Assembly: GCA_050737995.1 (NCBI GenBank)
Contig: JBOHYR010000066.1
Location: 1 to 64,000, forward strand
Direction of reading: 5' to 3'
DNA from: 66-474 sp050737995
GTDB lineage: Bacteria; Pseudomonadota; Gammaproteobacteria; Xanthomonadales; Rhodanobacteraceae
Length of the DNA stretch: 64,000 bases
Both the position numbers and the translations under genes were made by a program. Positions 8,704 to 17,297 of the stretch are shown piece by piece (within the stretch, counting starts at the first letter, position 1; the number at the start of each line of letters is the position of its first letter). The notes under the pieces were generated by a model that had not been told where the DNA came from, made no database searches, and was given only the letters and a program-made list of their open reading frames with translations.

Positions 8704-8735
8704 CTCAGCAGCAGAGACTTGGTCAATCCAATGAT

Positions 8736-8806
8736 GCCCCCTCACCTGACCTTGTCACCTTGGGGTAACACGAGACAGGCACGCGGTGTTTGCCGGGTGA
8801 GGGGGC
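8736..8806. repeat. Intergenic inverted repeat between the macrodomain gene and mscL
   Basis: GCCCCCTCACC (8736-8746) pairs perfectly with GGTGAGGGGGC (8796-8806). It resembles the CCCTCACC arms of the composite repeat at 29667-29781. It lies directly after mscL and could act in 3'-end formation, but no T-run accompanies it. Confidence 0.6.
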
Positions 8807-8826
8807 GACCATCTGGTGGTGTAGCT

Positions 8827-9222
8827 TCAGTGCTGCTGTTTCAACAGATCGCGGATCTCGGCCAGCAGTACCACGTCGGGTGGGGTCGGTGGCTGGGCGG
8901 CTTCCTTCTTCGGCATAGCCTTCTCGAGCAACTTGATCACGACGAAAATCGCGAGGGCGATGATCAGAAAGGTGATGATTGTGTTGATGAAGGTACCGTA
9001 GTTGATCGCAACGATCTTTTTTGGGTCGGGCGAATTCTGGATGATCGCCTTCAGCTTCGAGAAGTCTATACCTCCGGTAATCATGCCGATCGGAGGCATG
9101 ATGATGTCGTTGACCAGGGACGTGACGATCTTGCCAAATGCGGCACCGATGACCACTGCGACAGCCAAGTCGACCACGTTGCCACGCATGATGAACGCTT
9201 TGAAGTCTTTTGCGAAGCTCAT
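8827..9222 (-). CDS. mscL: Large-conductance mechanosensitive channel MscL
   Basis: A 131-residue protein of the usual MscL length. It begins MSFAKDFKAFIMRGNVVDLAVAVVIGAAFGKIVTSLVNDIIMPPIG, which contains the N-terminal amphipathic helix and the G/A-rich pore helix TM1. It continues with the INYGTFINTIITFLIIALAIFVVIK TM2 and ends in a cytoplasmic helix PPDVVLLAEIRDLLK. In the inner membrane it opens under membrane tension to release solutes on osmotic downshock. A clear AAGGAG ribosome-binding site sits about 6 bases upstream of the ATG. Confidence 0.97.
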   Translation of the reverse strand: MSFAKDFKAFIMRGNVVDLAVAVVIGAAFGKIVTSLVNDIIMPPIGMITGGIDFSKLKAIIQNSPDPKKIVAINYGTFINTIITFLIIALAIFVVIKLLEKAMPKKEAAQPPTPPDVVLLAEIRDLLKQQH

Positions 9223-9323
9223 TGCGTACTCCTTTTGCTGGAGGTAGCCGAGATGACCGCCCTGCCGCATCGCGGCGCGCCCATTTAGGCACTTCCAGGC
9301 ATATTGCGCAACAGGCCATGTAT

Positions 9324-10013
9324 TCAGACCATGCGGCCTTCCAGTACGGCTATATCTTGCAACGCGGCGCGGAATGCGTCGCCACGCAACAGCGGACCCA
9401 CGCCCGCGGGCGTGCCCGTGAAAATCAGGTCGCCGGGCTTTAGTTCGAACAGTTTCGAGAGCTCGGCTACGATTTCGGCGACGGGGAAGATCATGTCCGC
9501 GATGTCGGTGGCTTGACGCAATTCGCCGTTCACCTCCAGCGACAACCGGGCATGCGCCGGGTGACCGATCTCGGAGGCGGCGCGCAGTGCCGACACCGGT
9601 GCGGATGCGTCGAAGCCCTTGGCCACGTCCCAAGGCAGCCCTTTCGCCTTCATCGCCGCCTGCAGGTCGCGGCGCGTCAGATCCAGACCGACCCCGTAGC
9701 CGAACACGCAATCGAGCGCCCGCGCCGGATCGATGTCGCGTCCTCCCTTGGACAGGGCGACGGTCATTTCCACTTCGTGGTGCAGTTCGTGCGTTGCGGA
9801 CGGATACGGCACAGCGCCACCGCCCGGCACGATTGCATCCGCAGGCTTCATGAAGAACACGGGATTGGCACGGCTCACCGCCTGGGCACCCATCTCCTTC
9901 GCATGCTCGGCGTAATTGCGGCCGATGCAGTAGATGCGGTGGACAGGAAAACGCGTGTCGCTGCCGGTGATTGGCAGGCCCGGGATGGCGGGCGGATCGA
10001 ACAGGAACGGCAT
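9324..10013 (-). CDS. Fumarylacetoacetate hydrolase (FAH) family protein
   Basis: A 229-residue FAH-superfamily enzyme. Motifs include IYCIGRNYAEHAKEMG, a metal-binding HHEVEMTVALSKGG, FGYGVGLDLTRRDLQ, WDVAKGFDASAPVS and PGDLIFTGTPAGVGPL. The family includes acylpyruvases, oxaloacetate decarboxylases and 2-hydroxyhepta-diene isomerases; this short form resembles acylpyruvase/fumarylpyruvate hydrolase, and the substrate cannot be fixed from sequence. It is distinct from the longer FAH of the tyrosine operon at 19.1 kb. The ATG at 10013 is chosen because a GAGGTG ribosome-binding site precedes it and the family starts close to the PVHRIYCIGRNY block; upstream in-frame ATGs exist at 10070 and 10109. 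Confidence 0.88.
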   Translation of the reverse strand: MPFLFDPPAIPGLPITGSDTRFPVHRIYCIGRNYAEHAKEMGAQAVSRANPVFFMKPADAIVPGGGAVPYPSATHELHHEVEMTVALSKGGRDIDPARALDCVFGYGVGLDLTRRDLQAAMKAKGLPWDVAKGFDASAPVSALRAASEIGHPAHARLSLEVNGELRQATDIADMIFPVAEIVAELSKLFELKPGDLIFTGTPAGVGPLLRGDAFRAALQDIAVLEGRMV

Positions 10014-10216
10014 CGTCGGCACCTCGAAGTGGAACGTGCAATTGTAGGCGCGATGTGCGTCGGATAGCATCGATCGGTTCCGGGGTCCAAGCCGGACATT
10101 GCATGACACCTGTCAGGCGCGATGCTTGATGCTTGCAGATGGCGACCCTCTGTGAGTCGCATCAGGATATGCCAGACTTGCGCGGCCACGCAGGGTGGCT
10201 TGCATGGGGGCAGCGG

Positions 10217-11461
10217 GTGAACGAGAGCGATTCCGGCAAGGATCTACTGCACGAGCTGCGCATCGATCGCGATCAGCGCGATGATGATGATTCGCGCCGT
10301 CCGCGCTGGCCGTGGGTCGCTGGCGTCGTGATCGTGCTGCTGATCGCGGCAGGCGTGGCCGCGTTCGCGATGCGCGCAAAGGCGCTGACGGTAGAGACCG
10401 CAACCGCGGTGGCGACGGCTTCCAGCAGCGACGCGGCGGTGCTGCAGGCAACTGGCTACGTCGTTGCACGCCAGGAGGCCAACGTGTCGGCGCAGATCAT
10501 CGGTACCCTGACACAAGTACTCATCGAGGAAGGCGAACACGTCAAGCAGGGACAAGTCCTGGCACGGCTGGACCCGACCGAGTATCAGGCACAACTCGAT
10601 GCGACGCAGGCGCAATATGCCGCTGCGCAGGCGCAGATCGTGCAGGCGCGCGCGACGCTGCGGCAGGCGCGGGCCGATGCGGCGCGCGACAACGCTGTCG
10701 TCAAGCGGGGTTACATTTCGCGCCAGACTGCCCAACAGGCCGATACGCTGGTTGCAACCGATAGCGCTGCGCTGAATGTCGCAATCAAGAACGCCGAGGC
10801 GGCGGAAGCCCAGGTGCGCGCGGCGCAGATCAACATGAACTTCACGATCGTGCGTGCGCCATTTACGGGCGTCGTCACCGACAAGGGCGCGCAGATCGGC
10901 GAAATCGTGTCGCCCTACACCACGGGCGGCGGGTCCACCGTTACCGGCATCGCCACCATCGTCAACATGAACTCGCTGGAAGTCGACGTCGACGTCAACG
11001 AGGCTTATATCAGCCGGGTCAAACCGGACATGCCCGCCGAGGCGGTGCTGGATGCCTATCCGGATTGGAAGATTCCCGCGCACGTGATCGCGATCATCCC
11101 GAGTGCCGACAAGAGCAAGGCCACGGTCAAGGTGCGCATCGCACTGGACAAGAAAGATCCGCGCATCATTCCGCAGATGGGCGTAAGGGTGTCGTTCCTG
11201 GAGGAACGAAAGGACAACGCGAAACCGCTTCCGGGTGTGCTGGTGCCCAAGTCGGCGGTGGTCAAACGCGACGGCAAGGACGTGGTGTTCGTGGTAGACA
11301 GGGGTAGTGCCGAACGCACGCCGGTAACCACGGGCGCGGATTTTTCCGACATGCGACAGATCACACAGGGTTTGAGCGCTGGCTCGGAGGTGGTGAAGTC
11401 GCCGCCGGCGGATTTGAAGGATGGCGAGAAGGTACAAGTGAAGGCGGCTGATTCGCAATGA
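10217..11461 (+). CDS. Periplasmic adaptor (membrane fusion protein) of an ABC exporter
   Basis: A 414-residue HlyD/MacA-type adaptor. A short cytoplasmic N-terminus precedes one membrane helix at about residues 33-53. The hairpin follows: ATGYVVARQEANVSAQIIGTLTQVLIEEGEHVKQGQVLARLD as half of a lipoyl-like domain, a coiled coil rich in A/Q/R, then IVRAPFTGVVTDKGAQIGEIVSP as the second half. Beta-barrel and membrane-proximal domains end the protein. It links an inner-membrane ABC transporter to an outer-membrane channel. The GTG at 10217 is preferred, with a GGGGGC stretch upstream; an in-frame ATG at 10133 would add 28 atypical residues. The ATPase and two permeases follow in the same direction. 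No TolC-like gene is in the window. Confidence 0.85.
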   Translation: MNESDSGKDLLHELRIDRDQRDDDDSRRPRWPWVAGVVIVLLIAAGVAAFAMRAKALTVETATAVATASSSDAAVLQATGYVVARQEANVSAQIIGTLTQVLIEEGEHVKQGQVLARLDPTEYQAQLDATQAQYAAAQAQIVQARATLRQARADAARDNAVVKRGYISRQTAQQADTLVATDSAALNVAIKNAEAAEAQVRAAQINMNFTIVRAPFTGVVTDKGAQIGEIVSPYTTGGGSTVTGIATIVNMNSLEVDVDVNEAYISRVKPDMPAEAVLDAYPDWKIPAHVIAIIPSADKSKATVKVRIALDKKDPRIIPQMGVRVSFLEERKDNAKPLPGVLVPKSAVVKRDGKDVVFVVDRGSAERTPVTTGADFSDMRQITQGLSAGSEVVKSPPADLKDGEKVQVKAADSQ

Positions 11462-11499
11462 CCGTCGCATCACGGAGCAGAACGTTACTGGTTTTCATC

Positions 11500-11551
11500 T
11501 CGTCATTCCGTAGCCGCACGCACTGATCCGCGGGCAGCCCCGGAATGACGA
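11500..11551. repeat. CGTCATTCCG-type intergenic inverted repeat, copy 1
   Basis: TCGTCATTCCG (11500-11510) and CGGAATGACGA (11541-11551) form an 11-bp perfect inverted repeat around a 30-base loop, between the adaptor gene and the ABC ATPase gene. The same core recurs at 12339-12446 and as a half copy near 48470. Confidence 0.7.
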
Positions 11552-11582
11552 AAATAAACAATAGCCGCAAGAGGTGACGACG

Positions 11583-12302
11583 ATGAACGCAGCAGTTGCG
11601 GAAGTGCAAGCGACCAACGGCCCTCTGGTGCAGATCAGGGGTCTGAGCAAGACCTACACGCGCGGCAAGCAGAAGCTGGAGGTACTGCATCACATCGATC
11701 TCGACATCGCGCGCGGCGACTTCTTCGCGCTGATGGGGCCGTCGGGTTCCGGCAAGACCACCTTGCTCAACCTGATCGGTGGCCTCGATTCTCCGACCGA
11801 TGGCAGCCTCAGCGTGGATGGCAAGCGGATCGACAGGATGAGTGAAGGACAACTCGCGCGCTGGCGCGCCGGCAACGTGGGATTCGTGTTCCAGTTTTAC
11901 AACCTGATGCCGGCGTTGAGCGCACAGAAGAACGTTGAACTCCCGCTTTTGTTGACCAGGCTGTCGGGCGCGAAGCGCAAGAAGAATGCCTCGATCGCAC
12001 TGCAACTGGTGGGATTGGCGGATCGCGCATCTCACAAGCCGTCGGAACTCTCGGGGGGCCAGCAGCAACGCGTCGCGATTGCGCGGGCGATCGTGTCAGA
12101 CCCGACGCTGCTGGTGTGCGACGAACCGACCGGCGACCTCGATCGTCAATCCGCCGAGGAAGTGCTGACGCTGCTGCAACGCCTCAACCGCGAACACGGC
12201 AAGACCATCGTGATGGTCACCCACGATCCCAAGGCCGCTGAATACGCGTCGCACACGCTGCATCTGGACAAGGGCACGTTGGTAGAGCACGGGACGGCGT
12301 GA
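11583..12302 (+). CDS. ABC transporter ATP-binding protein, MacB/LolD-type
   Basis: A 239-residue ATPase with Walker A GPSGSGKT, Q-loop FVFQFYNLMPALSA, signature LSGGQQQRVAIARAI, Walker B LLVCDEPTGDLD and H-loop VMVTHD. The YNLMP and DLDRQS segments place it in the LolD/MacB/FtsE group of exporters. The ATG at 11583 is chosen over the GTG at 11574 because a GAGGTG ribosome-binding site ends exactly 6 bases before it. It powers the two permeases encoded next, probably exporting a peptide, lipid or macrolide-like substrate. It sits between two copies of the CGTCATTCCG repeat. Confidence 0.93.
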   Translation: MNAAVAEVQATNGPLVQIRGLSKTYTRGKQKLEVLHHIDLDIARGDFFALMGPSGSGKTTLLNLIGGLDSPTDGSLSVDGKRIDRMSEGQLARWRAGNVGFVFQFYNLMPALSAQKNVELPLLLTRLSGAKRKKNASIALQLVGLADRASHKPSELSGGQQQRVAIARAIVSDPTLLVCDEPTGDLDRQSAEEVLTLLQRLNREHGKTIVMVTHDPKAAEYASHTLHLDKGTLVEHGTA

Positions 12303-12338
12303 ACTTTGATGAGCATGAAAGCGTTCAACATGAATGTC

Positions 12339-12446
12339 GTCATTCCGGGGCCGCGCCGGACGAAGTTCGGCGCGGAACCCGGAATCCACCTTGATCTTCA
12401 CGCGACGCACCCAAGCAACATGGGTTCCGGCTTTTGCCGGAATGAC
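12339..12446. repeat. CGTCATTCCG-type intergenic repeat, copy 2
   Basis: GTCATTCCG (12339-12347) and CGGAATGAC (12438-12446) bound a 108-base element. It contains internal hairpins, including CCGG-CTTTTG-CCGG near its right end. It lies between the ABC ATPase gene and the first permease gene. The sequence type is common in proteobacterial intergenic regions. Confidence 0.7.
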
Positions 12447-12472
12447 TGGCTTTGGGTCGACGAGGTGCTGAC

Positions 12473-13636
12473 ATGAAATACTTCCAGCTGGTTTGGAGCG
12501 CACTGTTCCGGCGCAAGACACGCACCATCTTCACGCTGATATCGATCATCGCCGCGTTCCTGCTGTTTGGCCTGCTCAACTCGGTGCGGGTGGCGTTCAC
12601 CAGCGGCAGCAACAGCCTCGCGGGTGCCGAGCGGCTGGTGGTGGCCTCGCGCTTCTCGATCATGACCGGACTGCCGGAAAGCCTGCAAACTCGCATCGCG
12701 GCAATTCCGGGCGTGCAAGGCGTGGGCCACGAGAACTGGTTCGGTGGCGTGTACCAGGACCCCAAGAATGTCATCTTCAGTTTTGCTGTCGACGACACGT
12801 ACCTCGATACCAACCCCGACATCGTGCTGACGCCTGCCGAGCGTAAGGCCTATGGCGAGACGCAGGATGGCGCGCTGGTCGGTGCGGCGCTGGCTGCCCG
12901 CTATCACTGGAAGGTGGGGCAGCAAGTTCCGCTTAAGTCGCAGATCTTCCCGCGCAAGAACGGCGACATGACCTGGCCGTTCACCATCGTCGGCATCTAC
13001 AAGACCACCAAGGATGCGCCCAATGGCACCGACCAGTTGTTCTTCCTGCACTGGAAGTACTTCGACGAGGGCAACCTGTACAGCCAGCACACGGTGGGCT
13101 GGTACGTGGTCAAGCTGCAGAGCCCTCAGCTGGCCGACAAGGTGGCGCGTGCGATCGACGCGATCTCGGCCAATTCCGACCATGAAACCAAGACCCAGAC
13201 AGCCAATGCCTTCAACGCGTCCTTCGCCAAGCAGATCGGCAATATCGGCCTGATCGTCGAAGCGATCATGGCGGCGGTGTTCTTCACGCTGATCCTGCTG
13301 ACCGGGAACACCATGGCGCAGGCCGTGCGCGAACGTATTCCGGAGTTGGCGGTGTTGAAGACGATCGGCTTTCCCAACCGCAGCGTGCTGCTGCTGGTGC
13401 TGGCCGAATCCATCCTGCTGCTCGTGATCGGCGGCGTGATCGGAGTGGGGATTGCAAGTGTCCTCGGGCCGGCCGTCGCGAAGGGCAGCGGCGGCATGGT
13501 CCAGTTGCCTTCGATCGGCGCCGTGAGTTGGATCGAGGGGGTCGTGTTGATGATCGTGATCGGCATCATGGTCGGCGTCTTGCCCGCACTGCGCGGCATG
13601 CGCCTGAAGATCGTGGATGCCTTGGCCGGGCGCTGA
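12473..13636 (+). CDS. ABC transporter permease, MacB/FtsX-type (first of two)
   Basis: A 387-residue FtsX-like permease. The N-terminal helix follows the typical MKYFQLVWSALFRRKTRTIFTLISIIAAFLLFGLL start. A large periplasmic domain of about 230 residues follows, then three C-terminal helices beginning at IVEAIMAAVFFTLILLTGNTMAQAVRERIPELAVLKTIGF, the conserved loop of this family that contacts the ATPase. The ATG at 12473 has a GAGGTG ribosome-binding site; a longer frame starting at 12452 lacks one. The next permease follows after 11 bases, so the two probably form a heterodimer. Confidence 0.92.
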   Translation: MKYFQLVWSALFRRKTRTIFTLISIIAAFLLFGLLNSVRVAFTSGSNSLAGAERLVVASRFSIMTGLPESLQTRIAAIPGVQGVGHENWFGGVYQDPKNVIFSFAVDDTYLDTNPDIVLTPAERKAYGETQDGALVGAALAARYHWKVGQQVPLKSQIFPRKNGDMTWPFTIVGIYKTTKDAPNGTDQLFFLHWKYFDEGNLYSQHTVGWYVVKLQSPQLADKVARAIDAISANSDHETKTQTANAFNASFAKQIGNIGLIVEAIMAAVFFTLILLTGNTMAQAVRERIPELAVLKTIGFPNRSVLLLVLAESILLLVIGGVIGVGIASVLGPAVAKGSGGMVQLPSIGAVSWIEGVVLMIVIGIMVGVLPALRGMRLKIVDALAGR

Positions 13637-13647
13637 GGAGAATGCAC

Positions 13648-14961
13648 ATGAACAACTTTCTGTCCGGTTTGGTGGTTTTCGCGGTCGTGATTGCATGGTT
13701 GGTCGTGTGGACCGTTTTGCCATGGCCCGTGATTCTGGGTTTGGCGGTGCTGCTGGCTTTGTGGCTGGGGTTCACGCGTGGCGGGCGGCGCACTCTCTCG
13801 GTGACACGAGTGGGGCTGAGCACGCTCACTGAACGTCTCGGCTCCGCCGCCGTGATCGTGATCGGTATTGCCGGCGTGGTCGGCGTGCTGGTGGCGTTGC
13901 TGGCCATGGGTGACGGCTTGACCGCAACCCTGCAACAGACCGGCAGCAACGACACCGCGATCGTGTTGCGCGGCGGTTCGGGGTCGGAGAGCAACTCGGT
14001 GCTCTCGCGCGACCAGATCGACGTGATCGAGAATGCTCCCGGTGTCGCCAAGGATGCCCAAGACAAGCCGGTCGCGTCCGCGGAACTGGTGGTGGTCGCC
14101 AACGTGCCGAAGAAGGGCGATCCCGCGACCGATTCCAACGTCGCGATACGCGGCGTCGGTGAGGAGGCATGGACAGTCTGGCCGAACGTCAGGATCATCA
14201 AGGGACGCAAATTCACCACTGGCTTGCGCGAACTTGATGTAGGCGAGAACGCGCAGCGTCAGTTCGTCGGGCTGGATGTCGGCAAGCAGCTGCGCCTCGC
14301 GGGGCAGGACTGGACCATCGTCGGCGTGTTCGCTTCTGGCGACGCGCACGGCTCGGAGTTGTGGGGCGATTCCAAGTCCGTCGCGTCGGCATACCGACGC
14401 GGCAGCAGTGCGGAATCGGTGACCGTGCGGCTGACTTCACCCAAGGCCTTCAGCCAGTTCAAGGCGTCGCTGGCCAGCGACCCGCGCCTGAAGGTGGATG
14501 TCAGCACCACACGTAACTATTTCAACAAGCAATCGGAAGGCCTGAGCAAGGTCATCCGCATCGTCGGGATCACCATCGGCGTGATCATGGCGATCGGCGC
14601 GATCTTCGGCGCACTCAACACCATGTACGCCGCAGTTGCCGCGCGTGCGCGCGAAATCGCAACCATGCGTGCGATCGGCTTCCGCGGACTGCCGGTGGTG
14701 GGGTCGGTGTTGCTGGAAACCATGCTGCTGGCATTGCTCGGCGGCGTGATCGGCGCCGCGGTCGTGTGGTTGGTGTTCAATGGCTACACGGCATCCACGA
14801 TGGGTGGCAACTTCAGCCAAGTGGTGTTCCAGTTCCGCGTGACGCCGGCCTTGCTGTGGACCGGCATCAAGTGGGCGCTGGCGATCGGATTCGTGGGCGG
14901 CCTGTTTCCCGCGGTGCGCGCTGCGCGGCTGCCGGTGACCACGGCATTGCGCGAGTTGTGA
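13648..14961 (+). CDS. ABC transporter permease, MacB/FtsX-type (second of two)
   Basis: A 437-residue paralogue of the preceding permease. It has an extra N-terminal helical segment (about residues 1-40) before the TLSVTRVGLSTLTERLGSAAVIVIGIAGVVGVLVALLAMGDGL helix. A periplasmic MacB-like core domain precedes C-terminal helices containing IFGALNTMYAAVAARAREIATMRAIGFRGLPVVGSVLLE, the family's ATPase-coupling loop. GAGGAG lies 7 bases before the ATG at 13648; an ATG 6 bases earlier is too close to it. This is the last gene of the adaptor / ATPase / permease / permease operon and converges on the lpxO-like gene. Confidence 0.92.
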   Translation: MNNFLSGLVVFAVVIAWLVVWTVLPWPVILGLAVLLALWLGFTRGGRRTLSVTRVGLSTLTERLGSAAVIVIGIAGVVGVLVALLAMGDGLTATLQQTGSNDTAIVLRGGSGSESNSVLSRDQIDVIENAPGVAKDAQDKPVASAELVVVANVPKKGDPATDSNVAIRGVGEEAWTVWPNVRIIKGRKFTTGLRELDVGENAQRQFVGLDVGKQLRLAGQDWTIVGVFASGDAHGSELWGDSKSVASAYRRGSSAESVTVRLTSPKAFSQFKASLASDPRLKVDVSTTRNYFNKQSEGLSKVIRIVGITIGVIMAIGAIFGALNTMYAAVAARAREIATMRAIGFRGLPVVGSVLLETMLLALLGGVIGAAVVWLVFNGYTASTMGGNFSQVVFQFRVTPALLWTGIKWALAIGFVGGLFPAVRAARLPVTTALREL

Positions 14962-14974
14962 CCGGGCGTGCGAC

Positions 14975-15892
14975 TCAGAGCATGCGCCAGGGAACGAATA
15001 CCGCGGCAAGGATAGCGAGCAGCAACGTCCACTTGGCGGCGTAGTAGAGCTTGCGGTTGCGTCGTTTCAGCGACTTGCCGACGCGCCGGATGGAATAGGC
15101 GTACTTGAAGATGCGGTTGATGCCGCCGGTGCGGTCGCCTTCGGCGTTGGGCGAAGTGCCCGCCGCAAGCAAGGTGCGTGCGACGAAATGATTGATCGCT
15201 TGCGCCCAGCGGTATTTCATCGGGCGCTCGAGGTCGCAGAACAGGATGATGCGATCCTGGTTGGTCTCGTTGGCGGCCCAGTGGATGTAGGTTTCGTCGA
15301 ACACCACGTCCTCGCCGTCGCGCCAACTGTAAGGATTGCCGTCGACGCGGATCCAGCAACGATCGTCGTTGGGCGTAATCAGCCCGAGGTGATAGCGCAG
15401 CGATCCAGCGAACGGGTCACGGTGTTTGCCGAGTGCGCTGCCCGGCGGCAATTGCGTGAAAGCAGCGGCCTTGATATGCGGTGAGGCCTTCAGGATTTCG
15501 ATGGTCCTCGGGCAGAGCTTGAGTGCCGACGGGTGCGGCGCATCGTCGTACCACTTGAGGTAGAAACGTTTCCATCCGGTACGAAAGAACGAATGGAAAC
15601 CGGCGTCGTTGAACTGGTCCGATGCCTTGATATGGCTGGCCTTTGCAAGCGCGATGGCTTCATCACGGATGGTTTGCCAGTTTCCGCGCAGGTTTTCGAG
15701 TTCGGGGAAATCCGAAGGCGTGAGGTAAGGCGTCGCCGGCACGCGAGAAAACGCGTACATCAACACGTTGATAGGCGCCATGAAAGTGGAGTGGTCGGTA
15801 ATCTGGCGCAAAAAACGATGTCGCACCTTGCCGCGGAAGTGTACGTAGAGGGCACAGGCAATCAGGAGGGCAAGGACGATCCACTTGATCAT
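14975..15892 (-). CDS. lpxO: Fe(II)/2-oxoglutarate dioxygenase, lipid A hydroxylase LpxO-like
   Basis: A 305-residue member of the aspartyl/asparaginyl beta-hydroxylase family. An N-terminal membrane helix (MIKWIVLALLIACALYVHFRGKVRHRF) anchors it. The catalytic part shows FNDAGFHSFFRTGWKRFYLKWYDDAPHPSA, the iron ligands in LGKHRDPFAGSLRYHLGL, and VFDETYIHWAANETNQDRIILFCDLERPMKYRWAQ. The DHSTFMAPINVLMYAFSRVP and GDRTGGINRIFKYAYSIRRVGK segments closely follow LpxO of Salmonella as I recall it. LpxO 2-hydroxylates a secondary acyl chain of lipid A at the inner membrane. The exact lipid substrate here is inferred. The ATG at 15892 opens the membrane helix; a longer start at 15958 adds non-conserved residues. 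Confidence 0.85.
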   Translation of the reverse strand: MIKWIVLALLIACALYVHFRGKVRHRFLRQITDHSTFMAPINVLMYAFSRVPATPYLTPSDFPELENLRGNWQTIRDEAIALAKASHIKASDQFNDAGFHSFFRTGWKRFYLKWYDDAPHPSALKLCPRTIEILKASPHIKAAAFTQLPPGSALGKHRDPFAGSLRYHLGLITPNDDRCWIRVDGNPYSWRDGEDVVFDETYIHWAANETNQDRIILFCDLERPMKYRWAQAINHFVARTLLAAGTSPNAEGDRTGGINRIFKYAYSIRRVGKSLKRRNRKLYYAAKWTLLLAILAAVFVPWRML

Positions 15893-16009
15893 GACGGAGG
15901 CTACGAACCATGCATCGAAACGGTGTGTGAATTTTACTCCACGGCGGTCGCCTGCCATCCATTGCGACAGCGTCGCCGTGGAATGGAGGATGACAGCATC
16001 GGGCGAGAT

Positions 16010-16888
16010 TCAATGCGGGGCGGCATCCCGCCGTTCACATTCAAGCAGGGTCTGTTTGCGCGCCGCGCCCCAACGCCAGCCGCCCGGCGTCCCGTCCGCG
16101 CGTACCACGCGGTGGCAGGGCACCAGGAGGGCCAGCTTGTTTTCGCCGCATGCACGGCCCACGGCGCGCGCCGCGGCTGGTTCGCCGATGTCGTGGGCGA
16201 TCTCGCCATAACTGCGCGTTTCCCCGATGGGGATGCGGGTCAATGCCTGCCAGACGCGCCACTGGAATGCGGTTGCGGTGACGTCCAGCGGCGGTAGCGA
16301 GGGCAGCGTTTTGCCACGGTCGTTGGCGTTGAACTGTCGCGCGATGCGGGCGACCACCGCGCCGAGCCATTCGTCGCGGCCTGCATCGATGCGCGTGAGC
16401 GTGGCGCGCGGGAATTCTTTGTGCAGTGCGGCGCGCAACGCCTCGTCGCCGTCACCTACAGTCACCGCACAAAGTCCCCGTTCCGTCGCGGCGACCAGTA
16501 CCCGCCCCAATGGCGAAGCCACCGTGGTGTAACGGATGGCAATACCCGCACCGCCTTCGCGGTAGCGCGCGGGTGGCATTCCCAGCAGGCGGTCGCTGTG
16601 CTCGTAAACGCGGCTCCCGGAGCCGAAACCAGCGGCATAGACGGCATCTGTGATGTCCGACCCTTCACGCAACGCCTGCTTGAATCGGGTGAACCGATGC
16701 GCGCGAACGTATTCAGCGGGCGATACACCGAAGCGCCGCCGGAAGCTGCGTTGCAGCCACGCGGGCGAAAGCCCGACCCGCCCAGCGAGGTCGGGCAGCG
16801 AGGGCGCGGATTCGGCGCGATCCAGGATGTCGCGGGCCCGATCGACCGGGTCACGGGCATTGGTGTCGATGGCGGGTTTGGCGTTCAT
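16010..16888 (-). CDS. AraC-type HTH fused to O6-methylguanine-DNA methyltransferase (Ada-like, no N-terminal zinc domain)
   Basis: A 292-residue protein. Residues about 15-105 form an AraC-type helix-turn-helix pair (ARDILDRAESAPSLPDLAGRVGLSPAWLQRSFRRRFGVSPAEYVRAHR and ITDAVYAAGFGSGSRVYEHSDRLLGMPPARYR). The rest is an Ada C-terminal methyltransferase with FQWRVWQALTRIPIGETRSYGEIA and the catalytic LLVPCHRVVRADGTPGGWRWG. The N-terminal Cys4 domain that senses methylphosphotriesters in E. coli Ada is missing, so self-activation as in E. coli would not be expected. It likely repairs O6-methylguanine and may act as a regulator. The ATG at 16888 is chosen because the upstream extension looks like translated leader sequence. 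Confidence 0.88.
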   Translation of the reverse strand: MNAKPAIDTNARDPVDRARDILDRAESAPSLPDLAGRVGLSPAWLQRSFRRRFGVSPAEYVRAHRFTRFKQALREGSDITDAVYAAGFGSGSRVYEHSDRLLGMPPARYREGGAGIAIRYTTVASPLGRVLVAATERGLCAVTVGDGDEALRAALHKEFPRATLTRIDAGRDEWLGAVVARIARQFNANDRGKTLPSLPPLDVTATAFQWRVWQALTRIPIGETRSYGEIAHDIGEPAAARAVGRACGENKLALLVPCHRVVRADGTPGGWRWGAARKQTLLECERRDAAPH

Positions 16889-16952
16889 GCATACATGCTG
16901 AGGGCTGCGTCTTGCGTCCGCCATCCGTATCTTGTCGTGACGCCTGGTTCGT

Positions 16953-17219
16953 TCAGTCCGTGCGGGGCAGGGCGTCGCGTGCACGCCGCGGCGCCACAGT
17001 GAATTCCCCGTCGATGATGGTTGGATCGCCCTGATCGTGTTTACGGCGGCCAAGCCAACGCCGCGCCAACAACCAGATGGCCGCGACGGCCAGCACTGCC
17101 GTGCCGACGATCAGGCTCATGGCGATCAGGCCTGCCAGCAGTACCGCGCCGGCAGCGACCACCAGCATGTGCAGCAAGGGGTTCCGGGGTAACCTGAGTA
17201 ATATGGTTTGCGCGCGCAT
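16953..17219 (-). CDS. Small membrane protein of unknown function
   Basis: An 88-residue protein beginning MRAQTILLRLPRNPLLHMLVVAAGAVLLAGLIAMSLIVGTAVLAVAAIWLLARRWLGRR. Two closely spaced hydrophobic segments (about residues 17-33 and 37-52) are followed by a charged tail with DPTIIDGEFTV. The tail resembles short cytoplasmic tails seen in other uncharacterised gammaproteobacterial inner-membrane proteins. I do not recognise a family. It ends 64 bases ahead of the Ada-like gene and may be cotranscribed with it. It is divergent from the Rieske gene. Confidence 0.6.
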   Translation of the reverse strand: MRAQTILLRLPRNPLLHMLVVAAGAVLLAGLIAMSLIVGTAVLAVAAIWLLARRWLGRRKHDQGDPTIIDGEFTVAPRRARDALPRTD

Positions 17220-17297
17220 GGAATCAGTCCCCGTGGCAGAATGTCACCTCATACCATGCGGGCGTGAGCTTGCGGCCACAAGTGTCCGGAGTCGTGG

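Noticed and set aside
8827..10104. Single 425-codon frame that seems to join an FAH-region translation to MscL
   Set aside because: Only the last 131 codons resemble a protein (MscL), preceded by its own ribosome-binding site. The upstream part is an out-of-frame reading of the FAH gene.
14975..15892. Considered as a peptide aspartyl beta-hydroxylase
   Set aside because: The N-terminal membrane anchor and whole-length similarity to LpxO as I recall it fit lipid A hydroxylation better.
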